Source: Ensifer sp. WSM1721 (lineage in GTDB: Bacteria > Pseudomonadota > Alphaproteobacteria > Rhizobiales > Rhizobiaceae). Taken from it: a DNA stretch of 64,000 nt. How positions within the stretch are numbered: the stretch's first letter is position 1; each line of letters opens with the position of its first letter. Where the stretch lies: assembly GCF_000513895.2 (NCBI RefSeq), contig NZ_CP165783.1, positions 868,001 through 932,000 of the forward strand. Reading direction: 5' to 3'. Below are positions 36,577 to 45,106 of this stretch, one piece after another. The notes under the pieces are model-generated. The model searched no databases. It was not told the origin of the DNA and worked only from the letters and a program-made list of their open reading frames with translations. The translations under genes were made by a program, and so were the position numbers.

Positions 36577-37458
36577 TCAAAAGACTAGAGATCGATGCAA
36601 TTGCGCGCCCGCCCATGCCCCGTCGGCTACGGCGAGCGACACCGAATGGGGGATACGCGCCGCGTCGCCGCAGGCGAAAGCGCCGGCAACAGTCGTTTCC
36701 TTCGTCGGGTCGGTGCGGATCTGCGTGCCAAGTGGCGTCTCTTCGGTCTCGCAGCCGAGCGCTCCGGCAATCGGCGTCGCAGGGGCATTGCGCGAGGCGG
36801 TAAAGAGTCCGGCAAAGGATAGATTTCGTCCATCAGCAAGGAGGACATCGGCATGGCCTTTGATCTGGGTGACCGGCGTATCCTCAATCGTCACGCCACG
36901 TGCGTCCAGATCGGCGCGGGTAGCGGCATCGAGCGTCACCACGCCATTGGTGAGAAAGGTCACCTCACCCCATTCGGGCATGAGCATGGCTTGATGCACC
37001 GACATCGGCCCCGTCGCGATCACCCCGATCCTGCCCCGGTCCAGTTCGTAACCGTGGCAATAAGGGCAGTGAAAGATGCTTTCCCCCCAGCGTTCCGACA
37101 TGCCGTCAATCTGCGGCAGCGCATCGGTCACCCCGACGGCGAACAGCAGCCGCCGCCCTTCGTGCCGGACACCATCCGCAGTCGTGACGGTGAAGGCGTC
37201 TTTTACCCCGTTGGCAGCTTCCGCACGGCCGTTGATCCATGTCAGCGTCGGATAGACGATGAGCTGCGTGCGTGCCTTCGCGGCGATTTCGGCAGGGTCC
37301 ACGCCATCCTGACCGAGAAAACCGTGCGAATGGCGGGCGAAGCGATTGCGCCTGAGCCCTGCGTCAATCACAACAACGGTGCGACGGGCACGGAGAAGCT
37401 GGAGGGCGGCGGCCATTCCGGCGTAGCTGCCCCCGACGATGATCACGTCATTTCGCAT
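36577..37458 (-). CDS. Thioredoxin reductase-like FAD/NAD(P) oxidoreductase
   Basis: The 293-residue flavoprotein has the FAD GxGxxG-type motif VIIVGGSYAGMAAALQLLR at the N-terminus, a CPYC redox motif in FHCPYCHGYEL (about 130-140) and a C-terminal AFACGDAARIPHSVSLAVADG FAD-binding stretch. It is shorter than TrxB and belongs to the bacilliredoxin/TrxR-like group often found with Rrf2 regulators. It starts 3 bases after the Rrf2 stop, so it is one transcription unit with it. The electron acceptor is unknown. Confidence 0.88.
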   Translation of the reverse strand: MRNDVIIVGGSYAGMAAALQLLRARRTVVVIDAGLRRNRFARHSHGFLGQDGVDPAEIAAKARTQLIVYPTLTWINGRAEAANGVKDAFTVTTADGVRHEGRRLLFAVGVTDALPQIDGMSERWGESIFHCPYCHGYELDRGRIGVIATGPMSVHQAMLMPEWGEVTFLTNGVVTLDAATRADLDARGVTIEDTPVTQIKGHADVLLADGRNLSFAGLFTASRNAPATPIAGALGCETEETPLGTQIRTDPTKETTVAGAFACGDAARIPHSVSLAVADGAWAGAQLHRSLVF

Positions 37459-37461
37459 TGA

Positions 37462-37905
37462 TTATTCCTTTTCGGGGCACCGCTCCGCGTGCCGACGGGC
37501 GAAGTCGGCGGCGAGGTCGGCGAGGGTGACAACGGCAAAACGGTCGAGCAGAAGCGCTTCGGCCTCAGCGAAGGCGGTGTCGAGCGCGGCGTTCACCGAT
37601 TGCTCGACGAGACAGTCCGGCGTTTCGTTCCGGTTGCCGATCGCAAAGATCGCAGGTTCCCCGAGGACCTCGTGCAACTGGCGTAGCGTGACGGCGCTGA
37701 GGTCGGCCGTGATGTTCCATCCGCCGGCATGCCCACGCGCGGAAGCCACGATCCCGGCCTTTCGCAGGAGCCCCATCGTGCGACGCACGACCACGGGATT
37801 GGTGTGCATGCACTGCGCCAGCGTTTGCGAAGTCATCGAGCCGTTTTGCTCGGCCATGTGCAGGAGCGCATGAAGGACTGAAGAGAGGCGACTGTCGTGT
37901 TTCAT
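37462..37905 (-). CDS. Rrf2 family transcriptional regulator
   Basis: The 147-residue protein has the Rrf2 winged helix (LSSVLHALLHMAEQ, SQTLAQCMHTNPVVVRRTMGLLRKAGIV) and the recognition wing ARGHAGGWNIT. Of the three cysteines used for Fe-S binding in IscR/NsrR-like members, only isolated cysteines are present (CLVEQS region), so it probably does not bind an Fe-S cluster. It precedes the thioredoxin-reductase-like gene by 3 bases and likely regulates it. Confidence 0.88.
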   Translation of the reverse strand: MKHDSRLSSVLHALLHMAEQNGSMTSQTLAQCMHTNPVVVRRTMGLLRKAGIVASARGHAGGWNITADLSAVTLRQLHEVLGEPAIFAIGNRNETPDCLVEQSVNAALDTAFAEAEALLLDRFAVVTLADLAADFARRHAERCPEKE

Positions 37906-38043
37906 GTAACTTCAATTATTACGATTTGTCGCAGAGAGCAAGTTTTTCTGGAGGTCCCGGTGGCTCGTTAGGGTGGTTTTTGCCGTACGTTGCCTTCGAG
38001 GGGAAGGAGCAGCTAGCGGCCAGAAGCCATCATTGCACGGTGT

Positions 38044-38978
38044 TTAAGCTTCGGCACCCTGCTTTTGACGGCGCGCATATAGCGCATATAGACGGGGCGA
38101 CTGCCCCGTGACGCGTTTGAATGCCGTGTTGAAAGCCTGATCAGACGAGTATCCGAGCGACATCGAAATTTGGGTGATCGTATCCTGACCCCGCACGAGC
38201 TTCGCGGCTGCAGCCATTATCCGCCAGCGGGTTAGATAGGAAATGGGGGGCTCGCCGACGCGGTCCCGGAAGTGCTGCGCGAAGCTGGTCCGGGACATTC
38301 CCGCAATCCCGGCGAGTTCTTCCACCGTCCATGAATGGGCGGGGACGGAGTGCATCGCTCTAATGCACGGTCCAAGTTTGGGATCAGCCAGCGCGGCGAG
38401 CCAGCCAACCTCACCTTCTGGCAAGTCCTCGATATACAAGCGCAGTGTCTGTGCAAGCATCATGTGGGAGAGGTTCTGCGCCATCTGAAAAGCGCCGGGC
38501 CTGCCTCCGCGAAGCTCATCCATCATGAGGTCTATGTAAAGTCGCAGCTTGGCTCTGTCATTCGATGCTTCGACACGTATGAGAGGGGTAGTGTCTGCAG
38601 CATCACCTCCGCATGTCGGCCCTCCACCTCAAACCGACTGCCGACAAGGAAGACGTCGCCGCCGCCATTGTAGGTCACCACCTCACCGCTGCGGTTCGGA
38701 TCAAGCGTTTCGCTTGCCAGCTTCGGCTCTGCTTCCAAGTCGCTGGCAATCAGGGCCCGGCACCCTGTCGGGAGGACGAAGCAGTCGCCGGCCTTGAGCC
38801 GGATCGGAGCCGCTATCTTCTCTATCGAAAGCCAGCACTCTCCCTTCATCACCGCATAGCATTTGATGCGCCCGGCGAGGTCATCCAGCACCAGCGCCCA
38901 GGATCCGCCCGCGTCAAACCCGGCAGTGACGTAGCTCCGAGGTTGAAGAAGAGCGAGCAACTCAGAAAGCGGGTCCAT
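38044..38978 (-). pseudogene. AraC family regulator, frameshifted
   Basis: The first frame (from 38978, 148 residues) is a cupin-like AraC sensor domain with MKGECWLSIEKIAAPIRLKAGDCFVLPTG and ends in MLQTLP. The second frame (38526-38044) contains the double helix-turn-helix (VEELAGIAGMSRTSFAQHFRDR, ITQISMSLGYSSDQAFNTAFKR). Between them, the third-frame reading IRVEASNDRAKLRLYIDLMM joins the two parts exactly as in intact homologues. The shift lies at about 38581-38590, where CTCTC on the gene strand looks like a two-base duplication. It is divergent from the quinone oxidoreductase gene, a common pair. A sequencing error in the short repeat cannot be excluded. Confidence 0.8.
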
Positions 38979-39082
38979 CAGTCACTTTGAACGATCACGA
39001 ACAAATAACGTACTCTCAAGGATAGATCGTTCAGACGCAGCTGTCTATCTAACGTCCGATCCGCAGAATTGGAGTTGATGAC

Positions 39083-40030
39083 ATGAAGGCTGCAGTTGTA
39101 AATTCGTTTGACGCACCTCCGTCCTTCCAGGACTTCCGAGAGCCGGAAGCCGGGGAAGGCGATACCGTGGTGAAGGTAGAGGCGGCGGCTCTAAGCCCGA
39201 TCGTCAAGGCGCTGGCTTCAGGACGGCATTACGCAAGCGGTGCTACCGCAGGATTTGTTCCCGGTGTCGACGGAGTGGGAATCGATGCCAATGGACACCG
39301 AGTTTATTTTCTCTTTCCGAAAGCGCCGTTCGGCTCCATGGCCGAGAAGTCCCTCGCAGCGAGCCGCATGACGGTGCCCGTCCCGGATGCCCTTGCCAGT
39401 GATCGTGCAGCGGCGATCGTCACGGGCGCGCTTGCTTCGTGGGTTGCGTTCACACGAAGGGCAAAGCTTCAGAAGGACGAGAAGGTCCTCATCGTCGGAG
39501 CGACGGGGTCTTCCGGGAGCATGGCCATTCAGACTGCCCGCTACTTCGGCGCGAGCAAGATCGTCGCGGTCGGCCGAAACAAGGAGAAGCTGGATCGCCT
39601 CGACGCCGATGTGAGCATCGCTCTGGGAAATGAAGCGGATGCCGCTCTGCGTCGTCAGTTCGATGAAGGCATCGATGTCGTCCTCGACTTCGTTTGGGGT
39701 GATGCCGCTGCCCGCGTGCTCAGGGCGGCGACCCAGAATCGGGGATCAAGGACCGGAGAGCCTCGTCTGCGTTACGTCCAGCTCGGGACGATGGCCGGCG
39801 ACGAAATCGCATTGCGTGGAGATATGCTCCGCAGCTCGGGCCTCGAACTGGTGGGAAGCGGTATTGGAAGCGTTGCTGTCGCCGATCTTGTCGCTGGAGC
39901 AGGTGAGCTGTTGGCAGCGGCGCCCGAGGCGGGCTTCGACACGAAATTCAAGAGCGTGCCGCTGCACGCGATTGCAGAGGCTTGGAACGGCGACATTGAT
40001 ACCCGCTATGTATTGATGCCCGGTTTGTGA
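39083..40030 (+). CDS. Quinone oxidoreductase-like MDR protein
   Basis: The 315-residue protein belongs to the medium-chain dehydrogenase/reductase superfamily. It has an N-terminal GroES-like part (KVEAAALSPIVKALASG, VPGVDGVG) and an NAD(P)-binding Rossmann fold (VLIVGATGSSGSMAIQTARYFGA, about 137-160). The catalytic and structural zinc ligands of alcohol dehydrogenases are missing, so it is of the zinc-free quinone oxidoreductase kind. It is divergent from the broken AraC gene; if AraC is truly inactive, its regulation may be altered. Confidence 0.88.
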   Translation: MKAAVVNSFDAPPSFQDFREPEAGEGDTVVKVEAAALSPIVKALASGRHYASGATAGFVPGVDGVGIDANGHRVYFLFPKAPFGSMAEKSLAASRMTVPVPDALASDRAAAIVTGALASWVAFTRRAKLQKDEKVLIVGATGSSGSMAIQTARYFGASKIVAVGRNKEKLDRLDADVSIALGNEADAALRRQFDEGIDVVLDFVWGDAAARVLRAATQNRGSRTGEPRLRYVQLGTMAGDEIALRGDMLRSSGLELVGSGIGSVAVADLVAGAGELLAAAPEAGFDTKFKSVPLHAIAEAWNGDIDTRYVLMPGL

Positions 40031-40134
40031 TTTCCTTGATCATCATCGGCCCATTGCATGACCGCAATGGGCCAGCACCGGCAATTCGGAAGTTATTGGC
40101 GAGCGGCGGCTTTGGGTCGATTATCCTACCTTCC

Positions 40135-41376
40135 TCAGCGGCTCGCGAGAGGGTGGTGAGCGACGAGTTGCTTCACGAGGCGAGCGGCTTCCTCTGGAAT
40201 TGCCGGTATGGTGCCTGATTTCCGTGTCGACCCAAAATCGAGGCCGGCGAAAAACAGGCCTGGTATGGTCCCCACTCCATCCTCGTGTAGGGGTTGGCCG
40301 GCTGCGTCGAGGGCGCCGGGGAGCCGGACCCACGAGAAATCGCCGGTGAAGCCCGTGCACCAGACCACCGATCTGACGCCGCTAGCATTCCAATCGATGG
40401 ACCGGATGGGGGGATCCGGCAGACGCGGTTGAACCGTCTCGGCTGGATCGTTGTCGGCTGGTGGCGCATCAAGTCCGGCCCCCTCGATGTATTCGTCAAT
40501 CAGGCGCTTGGCATTCGCGGAAACGTCGTCGGCAAATCGCATATTGCCGTCGAGCTCGTCGCCGAAGGTGAGGCTGCCATTCTCCACGCCCCTGAAGCGA
40601 CCGAGCAACACCACCCCTTGCGCGCTCAGCGATTGCAGGCTGATTGTGTGGGTCGCGCCAACCAGCGCGCGGGCTGGAAGCTTACCGGAGGGTAGGACGA
40701 GTTCCTTGCGGGGGACGTCGAGAAAGCCGGCCAAAGTCAGCCAATTGAGTATGTTGCCTCCGCGGTAGTGCCGGACCCAACGGCCGTTGCGGCTGGTCGC
40801 CAGAAACACCAAGCGCCCGGCTCGAGCCAGATCCTCGGCGATCTGGCCGCCAGATTGGCCGCTGCCGACCACTAGCACCGCGCCATTCTCGAGATCGGTG
40901 GCACTGCGGTAGGCCGAAGAATCGACCTGGTGAATGGCGATCGGCAAATCCGCCGATTCTGGTGGCCGGACCTGTCGGTTTTGGTCGCCGGTGGCGATCA
41001 CCACATTGCGCGCAAGAAGCGCGCCACGAGCCGTGGCGACGCGAAAAAGGCCATCGTCTTTCGTCAGCTCAGTTACCGGAGTTTGGGTGACTATCGGCAG
41101 GCAGTGGCGCTCTGCATAGCCTTCGAGATATGCCACGAAATCGTGGTGAGTTATCGCGCCCCAGGGATCGGGTCCCTCGTAAGAGTCACCGGGTAAGATG
41201 GAGCGGATTGTAGGTGAGTTCAGCCTAAACGAGTTCCATCGCTGCGTTCGCCAGGTCTCGCCGATCCGGCCTCGATCCAGCACTTGGTGATTGCGGCTCT
41301 CCCGTTTTAGAAGATAGCTGACGCCGAGACCCGCAGGGCCAGCGCCAATCACAAGCGCGTCGAAAACCTCGCTCAT
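40135..41376 (-). CDS. Flavin-containing monooxygenase-like protein (CzcO type)
   Basis: The 413-residue flavoprotein has an FAD motif (DALVIGAGPAGLGVSYLLKR) and a second dinucleotide motif (GAVLVVGSGQSGGQIAEDL, about 165-183). The late segment IRSVVWCTGFTGDFSWV and GLFFAGLDFGSTRKSGTI match CzcO/FMO-like oxidoreductases. It may oxidise small amines, sulfides or ketones. The AG-rich region before the ATG is weak as a ribosome site. It is convergent with the quinone oxidoreductase gene and divergent from the ArsR-type gene. Confidence 0.85.
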   Translation of the reverse strand: MSEVFDALVIGAGPAGLGVSYLLKRESRNHQVLDRGRIGETWRTQRWNSFRLNSPTIRSILPGDSYEGPDPWGAITHHDFVAYLEGYAERHCLPIVTQTPVTELTKDDGLFRVATARGALLARNVVIATGDQNRQVRPPESADLPIAIHQVDSSAYRSATDLENGAVLVVGSGQSGGQIAEDLARAGRLVFLATSRNGRWVRHYRGGNILNWLTLAGFLDVPRKELVLPSGKLPARALVGATHTISLQSLSAQGVVLLGRFRGVENGSLTFGDELDGNMRFADDVSANAKRLIDEYIEGAGLDAPPADNDPAETVQPRLPDPPIRSIDWNASGVRSVVWCTGFTGDFSWVRLPGALDAAGQPLHEDGVGTIPGLFFAGLDFGSTRKSGTIPAIPEEAARLVKQLVAHHPLASR

Positions 41377-41748
41377 GCGTCCCCCTGCAAAACTACAGGT
41401 TCATAGCATCGCATACTGCAGCTTCTGGCGGAAGGGGAGGCTACTTTCGATCGGCCGAGTCGAACGTGTTCTCAAGGGTCTCACTCGGGTGGATTCCGGT
41501 CCTTGGACTCGTGGCCCAACAACGACCGGTTTGCGCCCATGCTGGTCGTTCGGGGCAGTCTCGTCCGTTCCCGGAACCTGCCATCCGTTCCGGTCTCGGC
41601 CGAGCGGCCAGCACAAGGCTTCTACGGCGAAGAGTGGAGAAGTGCGGAACGTCGCTTTCGCGAGGGGGCGGAAAGCGACCGGACTTGTCACGGCCGCCCA
41701 TGCGGTGGGGCCTTGCATGTCGACAACCCACGTTATATACTAAACCAC
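41377..41748. other. Intergenic stretch before the ArsR gene, no supported gene
   Basis: Frames in this stretch lack start signals and family features. Sequences such as TCGTCCGTTCCCGG and GGAAAGCGACCGG recall the decayed intergenic material elsewhere in the accessory region. The ArsR operator begins at 41737. Confidence 0.35.
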
Positions 41749-41760
41749 ATGGTTCAGTAT
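41737..41760. promoter_or_regulatory. Palindromic ArsR operator overlapping the start codon
   Basis: ATACTAAACC-ACAT-GGTTCAGTAT is an inverted repeat with nine of ten pairs matching. The ATG of the ArsR gene (41749) lies in the 4-base centre. No Shine-Dalgarno sequence precedes it, which suggests a leaderless mRNA with autorepression at the transcription start. Binding by the ArsR-type protein is inferred. Confidence 0.65.
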
Positions 41761-42111
41761 TCAAGCGCCCGCCTTGATGCTTCGTTCGCTGCGCTCTCGG
41801 ATGCCACTCGACGTGGCGTTCTGGAGCAGCTCGGACGTGCGGAGGCTTCGATCACGGACCTTGCCGAGAAGTTCCACATGACCCTCACGGGTATGAGGAA
41901 GCACGTCAGCGTCCTGGAGCGGGCGGGACTGGTCACGACGGAGAAGGTCGGCCGCGTGCGGACCTGCAAGCTCGGCCTTCGCGGCCTGGAAGAAGAGGCG
42001 GCATGGATCGAGAGCTACCGCCAGCTCTGGGGCGCACGCTTCGACGCGTTGGACAAGGTGGTCGAGGAATTGAAATCAAAGGAGAAGATGGATGAACGAA
42101 AGAGGCAGTGA
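41749..42111 (+). CDS. ArsR family transcriptional regulator
   Basis: The 120-residue protein is a winged-helix repressor: DASFAALSDATRRGVLEQLGRAEASITDLAEKFHMTLTGMRKHVSVLERAGLV is the complete ArsR DNA-binding core. The metal-site cysteines of ArsR/SmtB (ELCVCD) are absent, so it is of the SRPBCC-partner type. It overlaps the next gene by 20 bases. ATG at 41749 is chosen because the conserved domain starts directly after it; the longer open frame upstream is not conserved-looking. Confidence 0.9.
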   Translation: MVQYSSARLDASFAALSDATRRGVLEQLGRAEASITDLAEKFHMTLTGMRKHVSVLERAGLVTTEKVGRVRTCKLGLRGLEEEAAWIESYRQLWGARFDALDKVVEELKSKEKMDERKRQ

Positions 42112-42595
42112 GCCCACCGGCATGAAGAACCGCACGACCGTGGAACGTAAGTCGGATCGGGAGCTGGTCGTTACGCGGGTCTTCGACGCCCCGGCCCGCA
42201 TCGTGTTTGAAGCCTGGACCAAGCCCGAGCTGTTCATGCGGTGGTGGGCACCGAAGTCAATGGGCGTGCCCCTGCTTTCCTGCGACATGGATGTTCGTGC
42301 CGGGGGCAAGTACCGTCTCGAGTTCGGACAGGATGCCTCGGACTCCATGGCATTCTTCGGCAAGTACATCGAAGTGGTGCCGCACTCGCGGCTGGTCTGG
42401 ACCAATGATGAGAGTGAGGACGGCGCCGTGACCACGGTGACCTTCGAGGATCAGGGTGGCAAGACGCTGCTGATCTTCCATGAACTCTATCCCTCGAAGG
42501 AAGCCCTCGACGAAGCCTTCATCGGGATGGAAGGCTGCATGCCCGAGCAGCTCGAGCAACTAGACGAGCTTCTCGTCAGCATGGGAGAGCGATGA
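42092..42595 (+). CDS. SRPBCC (AHSA1-type) domain protein
   Basis: The 167-residue protein has the AHSA1 subclass of the START/SRPBCC fold: VTRVFDAPARIVFEAWTKPELFMRWWAP, then FFGKYIEVVPHSRLVWTND and late EGCMPEQLEQLDELL. It overlaps the ArsR gene (20 bases) and is translated from the same mRNA. This ArsR-SRPBCC pair is common in bacteria and may sense or bind a hydrophobic ligand. Start codon at 42092 is the first in frame; the ATG at 42122 (MKNRTTVERK) is possible. Confidence 0.88.
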   Translation: MNERGSEPTGMKNRTTVERKSDRELVVTRVFDAPARIVFEAWTKPELFMRWWAPKSMGVPLLSCDMDVRAGGKYRLEFGQDASDSMAFFGKYIEVVPHSRLVWTNDESEDGAVTTVTFEDQGGKTLLIFHELYPSKEALDEAFIGMEGCMPEQLEQLDELLVSMGER

Positions 42596-43047
42596 ACGCC
42601 GACTTCACGTGACGATCACTTCAGCGAGCGGAGGGCTGGACAGCAGTCACACACCCTTCGTTCCCCGGCCTAGCGGCTCGCCTCCTGCAGCGCCGCCAAC
42701 GCGCGTTGCGGCTCGTCTGTTTGTTCGCTTTGCCTGGAGCGAGGCGGTGTGGCACGCATGGCGGCTGCGTCCTCCCGAGCCGCATCGGTTGTGGACATCT
42801 ACATGTCCTTTCGGCCACAAGAGTTGTCGGACTGCAATCGGCTCCAATTCCGGTCGTCAAACCTCACTCCGTCGAACGTCTCAGATGGGTCGATTCTTCC
42901 CGTTCCCCAAACTCGCCAAGGTGGCTTGCTGGCGTTGCTTTCCCTTGCCTCCATAGAATCTCGTCAAATTTGTAACTCCCACCATGTCGACGCCCCGAGC
43001 TAAGTCACTCCTGCGAATTGCAAGAAGGAACTCGAAGGAGAGCGACG
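42596..43047. other. Intergenic stretch, no supported gene
   Basis: Short frames only. Bases around 42878-42918 (AACGTC, GGGTCGATTCTTCCCGTT) resemble a segment near 31350-31385 (AACGTT, GGGTCGATCTTCCCGTT). This hints at an old dispersed repeat that has decayed. Confidence 0.35.
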
Positions 43048-43524
43048 ATGACCAAAGAAACGATCAGCTTTGTTTATGTGACCTACATCCAAGCGACGCC
43101 GGAGAAAGTGTTCGAGGCGATCACGAAGCCCGACATCGCGCGCCGCTACTGGGGACACGAGAACGTCTCCGATTGGAAGCCCGGTTCGAGATGGGAGCAT
43201 ATCCGCGCCAATGACGAGCGGAGCGTCGAGCTCGTCGGCGAAGTGGTCGAGAACACGTCGCCCCGGCGTCTCGTCATCACCTGGGCTAATGAGTCCGATG
43301 CCGACAACCCCGCGAAATACAGCCGAGTGACCTTCAGCCTCGTTCCGTTTGACGGCATGGTGCAACTGACCGTCAGCCATGACGAGCTCGAAGCCGGCAG
43401 CGGAATGGCAGCGGGGATCAGCAAAGGATGGCCGATCGTGCTGTCCAGTCTCAAATCCTTCCTCGAAACGGGCCAGGCGATCGACGTCTTCGCGAAGCCG
43501 CGCCACACCGAACTGGCGGCCTGA
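43048..43524 (+). CDS. SRPBCC (AHSA1-type) domain protein, second copy
   Basis: The 158-residue protein shows the same fold class: FVYVTYIQATPEKVFEAITKPDIARRYWGH, GEVVENTSPRRLVITWANE and the final helix ISKGWPIVLSSLKSFLETG. The ATG at 43048 has GGAG nine bases upstream. No ArsR gene lies directly before it, although such proteins often follow one; it may be regulated by the ArsR protein 1 kb upstream. Function unknown. Confidence 0.88.
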   Translation: MTKETISFVYVTYIQATPEKVFEAITKPDIARRYWGHENVSDWKPGSRWEHIRANDERSVELVGEVVENTSPRRLVITWANESDADNPAKYSRVTFSLVPFDGMVQLTVSHDELEAGSGMAAGISKGWPIVLSSLKSFLETGQAIDVFAKPRHTELAA

Positions 43525-43578
43525 CCTTGAACAGGGACCCGAGCGGCTGTCGTGTACTGTGATCAGACGCGCAAAGGT

Positions 43579-43646
43579 CGCTGTAGCACTTTGAATTGCT
43601 GCATGTTTCCTTAAATCGGTTACGATCTAAGGAACCATGCAGCAGA
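43579..43646. repeat. Palindromic repeat, copy A
   Basis: CGCTGTAGCACTTTGAATT precedes a stem CTGCATGTTTCCTTAAATCG facing CGATCTAAGGAACCATGCAG. The same sequence occurs at 58966-59072, in the same orientation, with a longer upstream hairpin. It lies between the SRPBCC and cytochrome genes and may be a rhizobial repeat with terminator function. Confidence 0.65.
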
Positions 43647-43668
43647 CGCCATTCGAGGCAACCGAAGA

Positions 43669-44091
43669 ATGCGTCCATTTCAGCTACAGCAACTGGGTCT
43701 GTTGGCCGCCGTCGCCTGTGGCCTCGTGGTAGTTTCCGGGAGCTCCTCGCAGGAGACCGCGGCCGCCGACAAATTCTATCGGGTGATAGACGGCAAGGCC
43801 GATGCCCGGACCTACAACGGATACCGGCGTTATCATGGCGGCTGCAGCCATTGTCACGGCCCAGACGGAGTCGGCTCGACCTTCGCCTCCTCGCTCGTCG
43901 ATCGGCCGCTCGATATCGAAACGTTCAGGCGCATCGTTCGCGATGGCCAGAGCAGTAGCGGGAGTTCGGTTATGAAAGGCTTTGCGACCGATCCCAATTT
44001 CGCTCCTTACATCGACGACATCTACGCCTATCTGCAAGCCCGCGCCGACGGCGCTCTTGGCCGCGGACGACCGAAAAGAATGGAGCCTTAG
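43669..44091 (+). CDS. Periplasmic c-type cytochrome
   Basis: The 140-residue protein has a signal peptide (hydrophobic to about residue 30) and one heme-c motif in GGCSHCHGPDG. The axial methionine is likely in SSVMKGFATDP. The final helix FAPYIDDIYAYLQARADGAL resembles cytochromes associated with PQQ-dependent alcohol dehydrogenases, but no such enzyme lies in the window. It would carry electrons in the periplasm; the partner is unknown. It may be a displaced gene. Confidence 0.85.
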   Translation: MRPFQLQQLGLLAAVACGLVVVSGSSSQETAAADKFYRVIDGKADARTYNGYRRYHGGCSHCHGPDGVGSTFASSLVDRPLDIETFRRIVRDGQSSSGSSVMKGFATDPNFAPYIDDIYAYLQARADGALGRGRPKRMEP

Positions 44092-44220
44092 ACCTCGGCG
44101 CCTACTATCGAGTTGGTTCCGTGCCGGTCAATTTTTTTGCTTCCGAGCTTCGTCACACGCTCCGGCTGAGCGGCGCTGAACGCAGGCGAGGTCTCGGGTG
44201 TTCCGGACGGGAGGTGCCCG

Positions 44221-44907
44221 TTACTCCTCTTTTCCCGCGAGCATTTCGAGAGCCGCAAGGTCGCAGAGCAGGAGCCGGTGTCCGCGTCGCTCGATGAGCC
44301 CCTTCTTGGCTAGAGCGCTCATCTCGCGAGAGACCGCCTCCCTGTGCGTGCTGATTGATGCCGCCAGTTCGAAATGGGTGGGCGCCGGGTCTATGAAGAC
44401 CGGGCTGCCGGCTTCATCCGGCTTGTCCGCACGGCGGAGCAATTCGAGGATGAGGCGCCTGCGCACCACCAAGGTGCTGAACTCGTAAACCCGCTCGGTC
44501 ATATGCCTTATGCCCGCCGCAAGGTGCTCGAGGAGGGCCCACGAAAACTCCGGGTGGTCGGCAATCAGCCTGCGGAAGGCCGGCGCCGGCAATCTTGCCG
44601 CACGGGTTACCTCAAGAGCCACGACACTGGCCGATCGCGCCTTGCCGTCGATCGCAGCCACTTCCCCGACGATGTCCCCGGGGCCGCGATCGCCGTAGAA
44701 GATCTCGCGGCCGTTCTCGGAAAAAAGCGTAACGCGGGCGTGGCCCTCCAGTATGAAGAAGACGTCGCGTCCGCTCTCGCGATGCGCGACGATCAGTTCG
44801 TCGGCGGCATAAGTGCGAACGGTCCAATGTTTGGACAAGGCAGCGACGGCTGCATCACCCAGCCTCGAAAGAAAAGTTGGCAAACGCGTCATGGCCGTCG
44901 TTTCCAT
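44221..44907 (-). CDS. Crp/Fnr family transcriptional regulator
   Basis: The 228-residue protein has a cyclic-nucleotide-binding-type domain (about 15-135, with GRDVFFILEGHARVTLFSENGREIFYG and GDIVGEVAAIDGKARSASV) and a C-terminal Crp helix-turn-helix (FELAASISTHREAVSREMSALAKKGLI). The Fe-S cysteines of Fnr are absent. Arg/Ser positions in the phosphate-binding cassette are plausible for a cyclic nucleotide, so it could respond to products of cyclases such as the one at 28.5 kb. The start at 44907 is one of several in-frame possibilities. Confidence 0.88.
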   Translation of the reverse strand: METTAMTRLPTFLSRLGDAAVAALSKHWTVRTYAADELIVAHRESGRDVFFILEGHARVTLFSENGREIFYGDRGPGDIVGEVAAIDGKARSASVVALEVTRAARLPAPAFRRLIADHPEFSWALLEHLAAGIRHMTERVYEFSTLVVRRRLILELLRRADKPDEAGSPVFIDPAPTHFELAASISTHREAVSREMSALAKKGLIERRGHRLLLCDLAALEMLAGKEE

Positions 44908-45106
44908 TCGGCCGAACTCTACTTCCTTCGGCCTTGGCGGTAAAAGAACTTCCTGCCGCCCCTTGGGGACGCGTGGGCGCACCGCTCGTTTTATTCAATT
45001 GCCTTGCCGCGCCTGTGCGAATTCTCACAGACGGAACCGAGCCACGCCTCATATCCTTCGGGCACCGGTCTTGTTCGGGCCTGTTCGGTTGAAGAGGAGA
45101 ACTTCC

